A DNA stretch of 24,849 nucleotides, from positions 1 to 24,849 of the forward strand of contig JBIKPA010000010.1 in the NCBI GenBank assembly GCA_044357715.1. The letters are read 5' to 3'. The position numbers were made by a program, and so were the translations under genes. The notes beneath the pieces were generated by a model. The model had not been told where the DNA came from and made no database searches. It was given only the letters and a program-made list of their open reading frames with translations. The DNA comes from IMCC26207 sp044357715. Lineage in GTDB: Bacteria; Actinomycetota; Acidimicrobiia; Acidimicrobiales; Microtrichaceae. Below are positions 7,214 through 15,670 of this stretch, piece by piece; position 1 is the first letter of the stretch, and each line of letters starts with the position of its first letter.

Positions 7214-7681
7214 ATGAAAAAACAAGGTTCACTATTAGTTGCTTTGACGGCGGGTTGCGTGGCGTTGTTCGCTGCGTGTGTCCCCGCACCGGTCCCAACC
7301 ACCACCACCACGGTTGCACCGGTTGACTGCACCGTACGCGGGAATGATGCCGACCTTCACGGCTGCGACCTTTCCGGCGCCGACCTCAACTATGCCGACT
7401 TGTTAAGGGCCAACCTGTCCGGCGCCAACCTGACCGGCGCCGATCTCTACTATGCCAACCTGACCAACGCCAACCTGACCGACGCCAACCTGACCGACGC
7501 CGACCTGACCAGCGTCTCCGCATACGACGCCGACCTGACCAACGCAGACCTGACCAACGCAGACCTGACCGACGCCTACCTGACCGGCTCCACCCTTACC
7601 GGAGTCACTTGGTTGAACACAACGTGTCCGACTGGAATTGTCCAGAATACGGAATGCCCAACTGAATCAGGAACCGGCTGA
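7214..7681 (+). CDS. Pentapeptide-repeat lipoprotein
   Basis: This is a 155-aa secreted protein. Residues 1-22 form a lipoprotein signal with K2, K3, a hydrophobic stretch and Cys22 (LFAAC) as the likely lipidated residue. A Pro/Thr tail (23-36) follows. Residues about 44-130 hold consecutive A(D/N)LXX pentapeptides (ADLTN, ANLTD, ADLYY), which form a right-handed quadrilateral beta helix in this family. The end, TWLNTTCPTGIVQNTEC, with two Cys is seen in other actinobacterial repeat proteins. A start at 7145 is possible in frame, but ATG 7214 is preferred: it has AAGGCGG six bases upstream and directly yields the signal peptide. The repeat DNA contains near-identical 15-bp units, for example GACCTGACCAACGCA. 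A role at the cell surface is inferred; gyrase mimicry is unlikely for an exported protein. Confidence 0.85.
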   Translation: MKKQGSLLVALTAGCVALFAACVPAPVPTTTTTVAPVDCTVRGNDADLHGCDLSGADLNYADLLRANLSGANLTGADLYYANLTNANLTDANLTDADLTSVSAYDADLTNADLTNADLTDAYLTGSTLTGVTWLNTTCPTGIVQNTECPTESGTG

Positions 7682-7709
7682 CCCGCACACCACCTAACTA
7701 AGCGAGGGC

Positions 7710-8186
7710 CTATCTGTCCCAGAGGCCAACGACCCAGTTCGTGATCTCGGCTCCGAAGAGCAGGCTCACCACAGTGGTGGTCAGTAGCAAAGCACCCATG
7801 ACAACCCAAGCTATCGGCGAGATTTTTCCATCCTCGGGAATCCCCGGGATTCTGCGACGGATGAGTCGAATGGTTCGCTCAGCCCAAGCGAATGGCAGTA
7901 GTGACAACCCAACAATGATCAGCACCCAGCCTGGTCCCGGCAGGGGTAGGGCCGCAATGCCAATGCCAATGACAACAAACCCCCCGATCATCCGGGCTAC
8001 CCGAATCGCGACGTGCCGGCGCGCTTGCTCTTCTGACTCCTCATGACCTCCCGTCTGGTACTCGGCTTCAATAGCAGCGTCGAGCAACCTGTGGCCCAGA
8101 TCCTGAACCGGATGGGAAGGTGTTTCTTGCTCTGGGCTGACTTCGGGGGTTGGGATTTGGCTCCCATCATCGGCTTGCACACACAA
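7710..8186 (-). CDS. PGPGW-family putative transmembrane protein
   Basis: This is a 158-aa membrane protein of unknown function from a widespread actinobacterial family named for its PGPGW motif, here LPLPGPGWVLI (residues 80-90). About 60 residues of acidic, Gln-rich cytoplasmic sequence come first. Hydrophobic segments at about 67-82, 88-101 and 124-145 follow, with a basic loop (RTIRLIRRRIPG) between the last two. The TTG start at 8186 is doubtful; GTG 8180 is two codons later, and the conserved part begins much further in. It converges with the pentapeptide-repeat gene (28-base gap) and faces away from the gene at 8242 with only 55 bases between, so the promoters of both must be compact. 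Confidence 0.75.
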   Translation of the reverse strand: MCVQADDGSQIPTPEVSPEQETPSHPVQDLGHRLLDAAIEAEYQTGGHEESEEQARRHVAIRVARMIGGFVVIGIGIAALPLPGPGWVLIIVGLSLLPFAWAERTIRLIRRRIPGIPEDGKISPIAWVVMGALLLTTTVVSLLFGAEITNWVVGLWDR

Positions 8187-8241
8187 AGTATGCCCAACCG
8201 GGAATGCCTTCGCGGCTCATCATGGGCTAAACCATGACCTC

Positions 8242-9606
8242 ATGGCAGAAGAGTTCGCTACAGAAGAAGAGTTCAACGGTAAAGGACCGGCACCCGTGAC
8301 AGCCAGCGCAAAGAAGGCTGCGTCCAAGCCAAAGGCTCCGTCCAAGCCAAAGGCTGCGTCCGATCTCAAGGCTCCTTCCAAGGTAAAAACGGGGCCCAAA
8401 GAACCTGGCTCGGCCTCTCAGGCGCCCCGATCGAATCGCTCAGCAGTCTGTGCATCGGTCACACAAGAGATGATGAATGATCTTGTGCTCTTTGTTATTG
8501 GTGCTGGAATTGAAATTGAACCACTCGAAACTGCCATCGCTATGCCCGGAATGGGTGAGATTGCGGTTCGGCTTGCGCTCAAGATTACGGGAGCAGAGTT
8601 TGATCTTCGTGCAGAAGATGCCGGCAGGGTTCGCGTGATTGTGTTTGCAGACGGAGATGTCTCAACTCAAGCAGCAGACTTTGATGGCGATGTTGGGCCT
8701 GACGTTCCTGCTTCACCCGCAAGCGGACTGCCCATTTCTCCTGCACCAATTCCAGTTCGGGTTGAGGCACTCGTTGAGCCATTCATTGAACTGAGCTCGG
8801 ACGCAACGGTGGCGATTGGCATCAACTTGGAAACAGCAGAGTTGGTCTCGTTGCAGACCAACCCCGATGCACCCATTCCTGAAGGTGTTGATGCCGCTAG
8901 CTGGGCGGGTTCGCTTGGAATGTTCTCCATGTTGTTTGGCTCTTTAGGAGATGGCCTCTTTGCCACCTTGGGCGAGCATGTTGGAGTCGTCGGTACCGAA
9001 CTTGATGCCGGGGTAGGAGCAGTTCTTTTTCAGATCGGCGTAGCTTCAGGAACGGCGCAGATCAGTGTTTCCTCGGGGCTGATCTCAATTGCTCTTCCAG
9101 CAGTCGACAGTGTGATTGGAAAGGCTATGCCTGTGCCGATCGCAGGTAAGCGAGTTGGTCTTGGCTTCGCTAGTTCGGTAGTTGATGCCTTAAGTCAAAT
9201 ATTGATTATGAGAGCTGCGGGGGACTTGCCCTTGCCATTCGAACTTGACCTTGAACTTGGCGAACAACAAATCGCTGGTCGGATTCGCAACACACGCGTT
9301 CTACCTGATTCCTTCCCTGACCTGCGCTCTGCAGTACGCACCGAGGTTCGGACTCGTTTGTTGCGAGGCCGCCTTGAGTTATCGGTTCGGGCAGCATGGG
9401 TGGAACTCCCTTCTGCGGTGCCCTCCATCTTCAACCAGGTTTCCCGCAGGCTTGGAGAACTGGTTTCACTCACCCCGATGCGGGTGAGGTTCCCCGCAAG
9501 AATAGAACTGCCGGTTATCCCTGATAGTAGCGACACCATCCCGGTGCTCATCGACGACCTTCGAGTCACCACTGATGGCCTTGGCCTTGTGGTTTCTCTG
9601 GCATAA
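8242..9606 (+). CDS. Unrecognised 454-aa protein with Lys/Ala/Pro-rich N-terminus
   Basis: I do not recognise this protein. Residues 1-70 are low complexity, with short repeats of the form SKPKA (28-32, 34-38) followed by SDLKA and SKVKT. The rest (70-454) is rich in alternating hydrophobic residues that suggest long beta strands (IAVRLALKI, VRVIVFADGDV, ATVAIGINL, ISIALPAV, RVRFPARIELPVI). It ends in a strand, DGLGLVVSLA. There is no signal peptide or clear transmembrane helix. The strand and amphipathic pattern is loosely like TULIP/DUF2993 lipid-binding domains, but this is a guess. ATG 8242 has no good ribosome-binding site. The phosphatase gene starts 10 bases after its stop, so the two are probably co-transcribed. 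Confidence 0.7.
   Translation: MAEEFATEEEFNGKGPAPVTASAKKAASKPKAPSKPKAASDLKAPSKVKTGPKEPGSASQAPRSNRSAVCASVTQEMMNDLVLFVIGAGIEIEPLETAIAMPGMGEIAVRLALKITGAEFDLRAEDAGRVRVIVFADGDVSTQAADFDGDVGPDVPASPASGLPISPAPIPVRVEALVEPFIELSSDATVAIGINLETAELVSLQTNPDAPIPEGVDAASWAGSLGMFSMLFGSLGDGLFATLGEHVGVVGTELDAGVGAVLFQIGVASGTAQISVSSGLISIALPAVDSVIGKAMPVPIAGKRVGLGFASSVVDALSQILIMRAAGDLPLPFELDLELGEQQIAGRIRNTRVLPDSFPDLRSAVRTEVRTRLLRGRLELSVRAAWVELPSAVPSIFNQVSRRLGELVSLTPMRVRFPARIELPVIPDSSDTIPVLIDDLRVTTDGLGLVVSLA
8323..8376 (+). repeat. 18-bp in-frame coding repeats
   Basis: Three adjacent 18-bp units encode SKPKAP, SKPKAA and SDLKAP. The units at 8323-8340 and 8341-8358 differ by one base (TCCAAGCCAAAGGCTCCG against ...GCTGCG). 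The unit at 8359-8376 is more diverged, and a partial copy (TCCAAGG) follows at 8377. This is a coding minisatellite in the basic tail of the 454-aa protein. Confidence 0.75.
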
Positions 9607-9616
9607 CAGGCCCAAG

Positions 9617-10393
9617 ATGCCATCATCACAGCTACGAGCCGCTCTTGCTCGAGACGGAATCTTTAACACGCGAGACCTTGGCGGACTCCGCACCCAAGCG
9701 GGGTTGACGATTGCCCCCAGAAGGCTATATCGCGCTGATGCACTACAACGTGTGCGCGGCTCGGGAGCAGCGCTTCAGGAGCTAGGAATCCTGCGGGTAC
9801 TAGACCTGCGCGATGACTTGGAGCGTGAGAAGTCTGGTGAAATCAACGTAGAGGGGATCAAGGTTGAGCATCACCCCGTGATTGATCCTGCCTTTGCTTG
9901 GCATGGTGAAGAGGGAGTTGAACTTCCCGACTTGTTGTATCTGCGCTACTGCGAAATCCTGAGCGAGTTCGCGCCACGATTTGTGGGTGCGCTGAACTCA
10001 ATTGCTCAGGTAGTGGATGTTTCTGGCACAACCCCAACTGGAGCAGTGGCCTATCACTGCGCAATTGGGAAGGACCGCACGGGTCTTCTCACCGCTGTGC
10101 TGCTGTCAATTCTTGGAGTCGATGATCAGGTCATCGCCGCTGACTACGCCAAGTCGAGCGCTGCAACTGCAGTGCAAGTGCAGTGGCTCTGGTCCTTCGG
10201 TTTACCTGGCGGAGAAACGAACGATCAGGACCTTGAGATTGGGATCTGGTCGGCGCGGCCAGAGACGATGTTGCGCACGCTTGTGTACCTTGATGACGAG
10301 TTTGGTGGCGCTGAGCAGTACATGATTGAACAGGGCCTTGAGCGAGATGCCATCAACACGCTTCGCGAAGCCCTTCTGCTGGGCCAAAACTGA
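9617..10393 (+). CDS. Protein tyrosine/serine phosphatase (PtpB/LipA type)
   Basis: This is a 258-aa cytoplasmic phosphatase of the Y_phosphatase3 group, which includes mycobacterial PtpB and Listeria LipA. It shows the N-terminal block FNTRDLGGLRT (16-26), RLYRADAL (36-43), VLDLRDDLERE (61-71) and the active-site loop HCAIGKDRTG (147-156), with nucleophile Cys148 and Arg154. The Lys-Asp inside the loop (AIGKDR) is typical of this group, whose members act on phosphotyrosine, phosphoserine or phosphoinositides. An in-frame start at 9575 would overlap the previous gene; ATG 9617 begins at the conserved region and leaves a 10-base gap. A 16-bp tandem array starts six bases after the stop codon. 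Confidence 0.88.
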   Translation: MPSSQLRAALARDGIFNTRDLGGLRTQAGLTIAPRRLYRADALQRVRGSGAALQELGILRVLDLRDDLEREKSGEINVEGIKVEHHPVIDPAFAWHGEEGVELPDLLYLRYCEILSEFAPRFVGALNSIAQVVDVSGTTPTGAVAYHCAIGKDRTGLLTAVLLSILGVDDQVIAADYAKSSAATAVQVQWLWSFGLPGGETNDQDLEIGIWSARPETMLRTLVYLDDEFGGAEQYMIEQGLERDAINTLREALLLGQN

Positions 10394-10398
10394 TCTAC

Positions 10399-10478
10399 TT
10401 GCAAACAAATCTGCTCGCAAACAAATTTTCTTGCAATCAAATCTGCTCGCAAACAAGTCTGCTTGCAATCAAATCTGC
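10399..10478 (+). repeat. Tandem array of five 16-bp units
   Basis: Five head-to-tail 16-bp units occupy 80 bases between the phosphatase gene and the peroxiredoxin gene. Units at 10399, 10431 and 10463 start TTGCAA; those at 10415 and 10447 start TCGCAA. Units 3 and 5 are identical (TTGCAATCAAATCTGC). The strict alternation gives a 32-bp higher-order period. Degenerate units may flank the array: 10383-10398, which contains the phosphatase stop codon, and 10479-10494. The array ends 13 bases before the peroxiredoxin ribosome-binding site, so it would be in the leader of that gene if transcribed. Sixteen is not a multiple of three, which argues against coding. Confidence 0.9.
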
Positions 10479-10501
10479 TTTCTACAAAACTGGGAGACCA
10501 C

Positions 10502-10957
10502 ATGTTGAAAATCGGCGATACTGCACCTGACTTCTCGTTACTCAGTCAGAAGGGCGAGAAGGTCACACTCTCGGAGTTGCTGAAGAGCGGCAACGTGGTG
10601 TTGTTCTTTTATCCCAAGGCAATGACCACAGGCTGCACCAAAGAGTCTTGCCACTTTCGCGATCTCGCCGGTGAGTTTGCCGACCTACATGCTCAGCGCG
10701 TGGGCATTTCGGCAGACACCGTAGATAAGCAGGCAGCCTTTGATAGCAAGCACAGCTTGGGCTACCCGCTGCTCTCTGACCCTGATCGGGCAGTGGCCGC
10801 TGGTTTTGGCGTAAAGCGCCCGGGGCCAATCATGAACAAGCGTGCAACCTTTGTGATCGGCGCTGATCGACAGATTCTCGCAGCCATTGGCTCGGAACTG
10901 AATATGGATATCCACGCTGATGAAGCACTTAAGGTGCTTCGCTCGACAGCAGCCTGA
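10502..10957 (+). CDS. bcp: PrxQ/BCP-type thioredoxin-dependent peroxiredoxin
   Basis: This is a 151-aa cytoplasmic peroxiredoxin that reduces hydrogen peroxide and alkyl hydroperoxides using thioredoxin. The motif YPKAMTTGCTKESC (37-50) contains the peroxidatic Cys45 within PxxxTxxC and the resolving Cys50 five residues later, as in atypical two-Cys PrxQ/BCP proteins. Arg114 in NKRATFVIG fits the conserved active-site arginine. The length is normal for the family. ATG 10502 is preceded by GGGAG (10492-10496) at a 5-base spacing, and the 16-bp tandem array lies just upstream. The beta-galactosidase gene starts 20 bases downstream. Confidence 0.93.
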   Translation: MLKIGDTAPDFSLLSQKGEKVTLSELLKSGNVVLFFYPKAMTTGCTKESCHFRDLAGEFADLHAQRVGISADTVDKQAAFDSKHSLGYPLLSDPDRAVAAGFGVKRPGPIMNKRATFVIGADRQILAAIGSELNMDIHADEALKVLRSTAA

Positions 10958-10977
10958 ATTTGATTGAGGTGTCCGAG

Positions 10978-13900
10978 ATGCGGGCGCTGATTTTCGATCC
11001 GCAGGTGACCTCGGTCAACCGTCTACCTATGCGAAGCACAGGTTGGCTCTATGACAGCATCGAACAAGCGCGCCTAGCAATCGATCCGTCGCAGAGTCTG
11101 GATCCGCCGGGTTCAAGTTGGCAGATCAGCCTTGATGGAAGCTGGCAGTTCCAACTGCTCGCCAAGCCCGAGGATCTAACAGTACAGCTGCTCACGGGTA
11201 GCACCTCAGGGTCAGACTGGCACGCAATTCAGGTGCCAGGGGCATGGACTCTGCAAGGAGTGGACTCAGCTATCGGCGATGGCCGGAACGCATTTGAAGC
11301 GCCCCACTACACCAACGTCATCATGGCCTTCGATGCAGACCCGCCAGCGGTGCCTACGAAGAACCCGACGGGTGTCTACCGGCAAGTTTTGAGCGTTCCA
11401 AAGCAATGGAAGAGTCGTCGCATCGTGTTGAGCGTGGGCGCTGCAGAGTCAGTAGTCCAAGTTTTTGTCAACGGCGAATTTGTGGGTGGCGGAACAGATA
11501 GCCGCTTGCCAAGCGAGTTTGATCTGACCCCATTCTTGAAAGCTGGTCGCACCGCACAACTCGCATTGGTGGTGACAAAATGGTCGGCTCAGACCTGGCT
11601 CGAGGATCAAGATCAGTGGTGGCATGGGGGTCTTCAACGATCTGTTCATTTGTACTCCACTCCGATCAATCACCTTCAGCAGGTCAAGATCCTGCCGGGC
11701 TTGCAGCCGCTTGAGGAGGTGTCTCGCAAACACTCGCCCAGCGATGTGCCGGTGTTCGCTGCCAAGCAAACTCGAACAGGGACTCTGCACGCAGAGATGC
11801 TTGTTGAAGGTCCCGCCACTCGGGAGCCTGGCTGGACCATAGAATTTAGCGTTGAAGAAGTCGGCCAATCAGGCCGTGTCAAGGCAACGAGTCTGCAACA
11901 GGCTGTGCCTGTTTGGGATGCAAGCAGCGAGGCAGCACAACTCATTGGTGGAATGTTTGTTGAGCCCGGACTCGTTCGCTGCCAGCTAGAGGTACCAAAG
12001 ATTCGGGCTTGGTCACATGAGTCCCCCCAGTTGTACCGAAGCCTTGCCGTGCTGCGCGATCCCTCAGGAAATGTTGTGCACGTGCACGCCGCCAAGGTTG
12101 GTTTTCGCTCGGTAGAAGTAGCGAACAACGAGTTACTGATCAACGGCGAAGCGGTGCTCTTACACGGCGTGAACTTGCATGAGCACCACCCCGATCTTGG
12201 TCGGGGGGTGACGGCGGAACTCACGCGTCAGGACCTTCACATGATGAAGGCCCACAACCTCAATGCAGTGCGCGCTGCGCATTATCCCCATGACGAACAC
12301 CTTGCAGAGCTTTGTGATGAGCTTGGTTTGTATCTTGTGGATGAGGCCAATGTTGAGTCTCACGCACGGCAACGGTCCTTATGTCATGACCCGAGGTTTA
12401 GCAGTTCGATTCTTGAGCGAGTGCAACGAATGGCGCAGCGTGATGCGCATCATGCATGCATCATTGCGTGGTCACTCGGCAACGAGTCAGGTGATGGTGC
12501 AATCCATGAAGCTGCAGCCGCTTGGCTGCGCAGGTACGACCCAACGCGCCCAGTTCAGTATGAGGGGCCACTCATGCACGATCTCTTTGCAGAGGCTCCT
12601 GCAACCGACATCGTGTGCCCGATGTATTCATCCATCGACGAGATCCGCTCGTGGGCCGGAACCAGTAAGGACCAGCGCAGACCCCTCATTCTGTGTGAGT
12701 ACTCCCATGCCATGGGCAACTCGAACGGTTCTCTTTCTGATTACTGGGATGCCATCGAATCAACCCATGGTTTGCAGGGCGGGTTTATTTGGGAATGGCT
12801 TGATCATGGCCTGCGCAGAACTAATAGCAGTGGGGCAACTCTGTACGGCCCTGATGGGTCGGTGAGTTGGGGCTACGGAGGAGACTTCGGCGATCAACCC
12901 ACGGACAACAACTTCATCTGCGACGGCTTGGTCTCTGCTGACCGTACTGCGCATCCTGCACTCGATGAGGTGCGCCATATTGGCCGACCCGTAAGAGCGA
13001 GCTGGGTTCGTTCTGCCGCTGGGTCGAAAATGCTGCGCGTTGAGCTCAGAAACGCCCGCTGGTTTTCGGGCCTTGAAGACCTGAGAACTTCTTGGCAGCT
13101 ACTCGCCGACGGCGAAGTTATCGACTCAGGGACGTTGGTGCTGCCAGTCATGGCGCCTCGAAAATCTCAACAGGTCAAGCTTCCGATTCGCTCTGCAGTC
13201 ACCTCGAAGTTGCCTGTTGGAACTGAACTTCACCTCAACTTGATCTGGACCCAAGCAAGTCGCACCGCTTGGGCACCCGCAGGTTCAGAAGTTGGCAGAG
13301 AACAGCTCAGCCTGACAACGACCACACATCCGCAGTTCGTGCCGCGAGCGCCGCTGCTTTGCGTTGCCACCAACGCAAGCCAGGACTTTGGTAGCCGAGT
13401 TCAACCGATCGCCGAGATTGATTGGAAGCCGACTATTTTTCGTGCGTTAACCGATAACGACGGACTACGTCAGGGCTGGATGCGTGGCCTTGTTGGGGGA
13501 CTGCACCGCTGGGTAGAGGTTCAGGGCGTTGACCGCTGCGTCTGGAAGCCCGGTGTCGAACGTGTACGACACGTTGGGCAGGACACCCTCAGGACCTCTT
13601 CTGGGGAGCTCGTTGCGCCAGGAGTCGATGAAGCCATCAAGGTGATCCGAAAAGCTCGGGTGCAAGCAGATGGGTGGACGCAAGTCTCGATCGAGATGGG
13701 GCTTCCGGCAGCGCTACACGACTCGCTGCGTGTTGGCGTGGAACTTCTGCTTCCGTCCGAGCCTTCATCTGCTGAACACGATGGTGCATGGGAACAACTG
13801 CAGTGGGTTGGCTACGGGCCAGGTGAGAACTATTCCGATCGTTGTTCAGCGGCAACACTTGGGCATTGGACCTCAACCGTGACTGATCAGTACGAGGACT

Positions 13901-14334
13901 ATGCGCTGCCTCAGGAGCACGGCCATCGACAGGGTCTTCGCTGGCTGTCGCTAACTCAAGCAGTAGCAAAGGGCCGCACGGGGCGCAGGTCTCGGCGAGG
14001 ACTGCTGGTAGCTGCTGAACCACATCGAGTTCCTGGCTTGAGCGGCTTGCAGTGGCCCGGATTTTCTACAAGACATCACAGCGATGAGGAACTCTGGGCA
14101 GCGCGTCACACGAGTGATCTCGCTACTGGCCCGGGCCGCTCAACCTATTTGTATCTTGATGCGGCGCAGCGTGGCCTAGGGACTGCTTCTTGTGGGCCAG
14201 ATACGCTGAGCAAGTACCAGCTGCGTGCGGGTCGCTATCGGGTCTCCGTGTGGTGTAGATATTTTGACCCGTCTAGCGATGACCCACAAGAACTGGTTCG
14301 CAGTATCAGGGCAGCAGCCGAGGCTGATCGCTAG
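10978..14334 (+). CDS. lacZ: Beta-galactosidase, glycoside hydrolase family 2
   Basis: This is an 1118-aa cytoplasmic enzyme without a signal peptide. It hydrolyses terminal beta-galactosides by a retaining mechanism. The domain order is that of E. coli LacZ (1024 aa): jelly-roll sugar-binding domain, Ig-like domain, TIM barrel, second Ig-like domain and C-terminal super-sandwich. Barrel motifs are LLHGVNLHEHHPDLG, RAAHYPHDEHLAELCDELG, acid/base Glu503 in WSLGNESG and nucleophile Glu574 in LCEYSHAMGNSNG. The extra length falls in the first half and the C-terminal domain. ATG 10978 has GAGG eight bases upstream; TTG 10960 is an alternative. It ends convergently with the CoA-transferase gene, sharing the four bases CTAG. 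Confidence 0.92.
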   Translation: MRALIFDPQVTSVNRLPMRSTGWLYDSIEQARLAIDPSQSLDPPGSSWQISLDGSWQFQLLAKPEDLTVQLLTGSTSGSDWHAIQVPGAWTLQGVDSAIGDGRNAFEAPHYTNVIMAFDADPPAVPTKNPTGVYRQVLSVPKQWKSRRIVLSVGAAESVVQVFVNGEFVGGGTDSRLPSEFDLTPFLKAGRTAQLALVVTKWSAQTWLEDQDQWWHGGLQRSVHLYSTPINHLQQVKILPGLQPLEEVSRKHSPSDVPVFAAKQTRTGTLHAEMLVEGPATREPGWTIEFSVEEVGQSGRVKATSLQQAVPVWDASSEAAQLIGGMFVEPGLVRCQLEVPKIRAWSHESPQLYRSLAVLRDPSGNVVHVHAAKVGFRSVEVANNELLINGEAVLLHGVNLHEHHPDLGRGVTAELTRQDLHMMKAHNLNAVRAAHYPHDEHLAELCDELGLYLVDEANVESHARQRSLCHDPRFSSSILERVQRMAQRDAHHACIIAWSLGNESGDGAIHEAAAAWLRRYDPTRPVQYEGPLMHDLFAEAPATDIVCPMYSSIDEIRSWAGTSKDQRRPLILCEYSHAMGNSNGSLSDYWDAIESTHGLQGGFIWEWLDHGLRRTNSSGATLYGPDGSVSWGYGGDFGDQPTDNNFICDGLVSADRTAHPALDEVRHIGRPVRASWVRSAAGSKMLRVELRNARWFSGLEDLRTSWQLLADGEVIDSGTLVLPVMAPRKSQQVKLPIRSAVTSKLPVGTELHLNLIWTQASRTAWAPAGSEVGREQLSLTTTTHPQFVPRAPLLCVATNASQDFGSRVQPIAEIDWKPTIFRALTDNDGLRQGWMRGLVGGLHRWVEVQGVDRCVWKPGVERVRHVGQDTLRTSSGELVAPGVDEAIKVIRKARVQADGWTQVSIEMGLPAALHDSLRVGVELLLPSEPSSAEHDGAWEQLQWVGYGPGENYSDRCSAATLGHWTSTVTDQYEDYALPQEHGHRQGLRWLSLTQAVAKGRTGRRSRRGLLVAAEPHRVPGLSGLQWPGFSTRHHSDEELWAARHTSDLATGPGRSTYLYLDAAQRGLGTASCGPDTLSKYQLRAGRYRVSVWCRYFDPSSDDPQELVRSIRAAAEADR

Positions 14335-15632
14335 CGGAGTTGAGCCGCCGCATCGAGCAGTTCCTCGTGAAAATCGGGGTGAGCAATCTCTGCAAGTGCC
14401 ACAGCGCGCTCATGCACCGTTCGGCCTTTCAGTTCCGCCGCACCGAACTCGGTGATGATCGTGTCAACCTGATGACGCGGCGTTGTCACGGTCATATGCG
14501 GCCCAACATTGCTCAAAATCCTTGAGGTTCGAACGCCATCGATCATGGTTGAGGATCGCAAGCAGAGCAGCGAGCGGTCATCATTTTGCAGGCCAGCACC
14601 AGCAAGAAAATCCTCGTGGCCCCCGGTGCCGGAATACTGCCTTCCGGCGATGGTGTCAGCTGCAACTTGGCCGAGAAGGTCGACAGCAGTTGCGCCATTG
14701 ATGGAAATGAAATTGTTGTTCTCAGAGATCACATCGCTCGAGTTCACTATTGCAACAGGTAAAAAGCGAACGTCTTCATTGTTGTCGAGCCAGGTATAGA
14801 GCTCGGGGGTTCCGGCAGCGAAGGTGGTTACCGAGAAGCCCTCGAACTCGCCCTTATTGAGGTTTGAAACCTTGCCCGCCTGATGTAGCCGCATCAGGCC
14901 GGTGGTGAACATCTCTGAATGCACTCCATAGCCGCCACCCGGAGCATCACAGAGTTGCGAAGCAATCAGCGAGGGGATTGCTCCGATGCCAGTTTGTAGT
15001 GTTGCCCCATCTTGGATGTACCTACCTGCGTGGGTTGCGATCGCTAGATCGATGTCATCCGAGGGTGGCTCAGCTAGGTCAACCGGAGCTGCTTGGCTTT
15101 CAAAGATCACGTCGATCTCATCAAGGTGAAGCCGGTGTGGGTGATCCGGCATGATCCCGAATGTTCGCGGGTAAAGCGGTGAGTGCTCAACGATGAGGAG
15201 GCGATCTGGGTCGGCCCCTGCCTGATGAAAGGCATCGATGGTGGCCCCAGCATGGAGCGAAAAACTGCAGTATCCGTCTGCGTCGGGTGCCGAGGCAGCG
15301 GTAGCGAGCACACGCGGAGCAAGACTCTCGAGGATGGGGCCGAATCGGCGAAAGTCGGCCGGCACGTACTGGATGTCTGCACCCGCATCGCGCAACATGC
15401 GTTCTGCTGGGCCAAAGAACCCGCTGCGGAAGTGAACCGTGGGCTGCATAAACACTGCGTACAAGTCGGTGAGCAACGCACCTGAAACCTGAAGGTCGAC
15501 CCAATCGGTTCGCTCGCCGAGCGCGTGCAAGAACGCATTAGGGTGCGCAGGCCCGAGACCCACAGCTAGTTCATCCGTCGCAGTGAGGAAGGCGGCGGCC
15601 TCTGATGCTGATTGAACCCGTAGAGCAGTCAT
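14331..15632 (-). CDS. Acetyl-CoA hydrolase/CoA-transferase family protein
   Basis: This is a 433-aa protein of the family that includes 4-hydroxybutyrate CoA-transferase, Cat1 and acetyl-CoA hydrolase. Motifs are LQTGIGAIP (212-220), the catalytic glutamate block GVHSEMFTTGLMRL with Glu240, the glycine-rich YSGTGGHEDF and the C-terminal VDTIITEFGAAELKGRT with AHPDFHEEL. Glu240 falls very near the Glu238 used for the covalent CoA thioester in the clostridial 4-hydroxybutyrate enzyme. It would move CoA between acetyl-CoA or propionyl-CoA and a short acid; the substrate cannot be told. ATG 15632 has GGGGA six bases upstream. It is divergent from the acyl-CoA ligase gene and shares its last four bases with lacZ. 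Confidence 0.88.
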   Translation of the reverse strand: MTALRVQSASEAAAFLTATDELAVGLGPAHPNAFLHALGERTDWVDLQVSGALLTDLYAVFMQPTVHFRSGFFGPAERMLRDAGADIQYVPADFRRFGPILESLAPRVLATAASAPDADGYCSFSLHAGATIDAFHQAGADPDRLLIVEHSPLYPRTFGIMPDHPHRLHLDEIDVIFESQAAPVDLAEPPSDDIDLAIATHAGRYIQDGATLQTGIGAIPSLIASQLCDAPGGGYGVHSEMFTTGLMRLHQAGKVSNLNKGEFEGFSVTTFAAGTPELYTWLDNNEDVRFLPVAIVNSSDVISENNNFISINGATAVDLLGQVAADTIAGRQYSGTGGHEDFLAGAGLQNDDRSLLCLRSSTMIDGVRTSRILSNVGPHMTVTTPRHQVDTIITEFGAAELKGRTVHERAVALAEIAHPDFHEELLDAAAQLR

Positions 15633-15670
15633 GTTGAATCCCCAGTTCGTTTTGCCGGCTTAGCGTGCCG

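Noticed and set aside
7336..7600. The 15-bp DNA repeats in the pentapeptide gene as a separate repeat element.
   Set aside because: They are explained by the protein's five-residue repeat and conserved codon use.
10399..10478. The 16-bp array as a CRISPR array.
   Set aside because: Units are directly adjacent with no spacers and are far shorter than CRISPR repeats; no cas gene is present.
10202..10503. Minus-strand reading frames through the 16-bp array that give repetitive peptides (for example RADLFASR).
   Set aside because: They arise from the repeat itself plus antisense of the phosphatase gene, and a 16-bp period cannot keep one frame across units.
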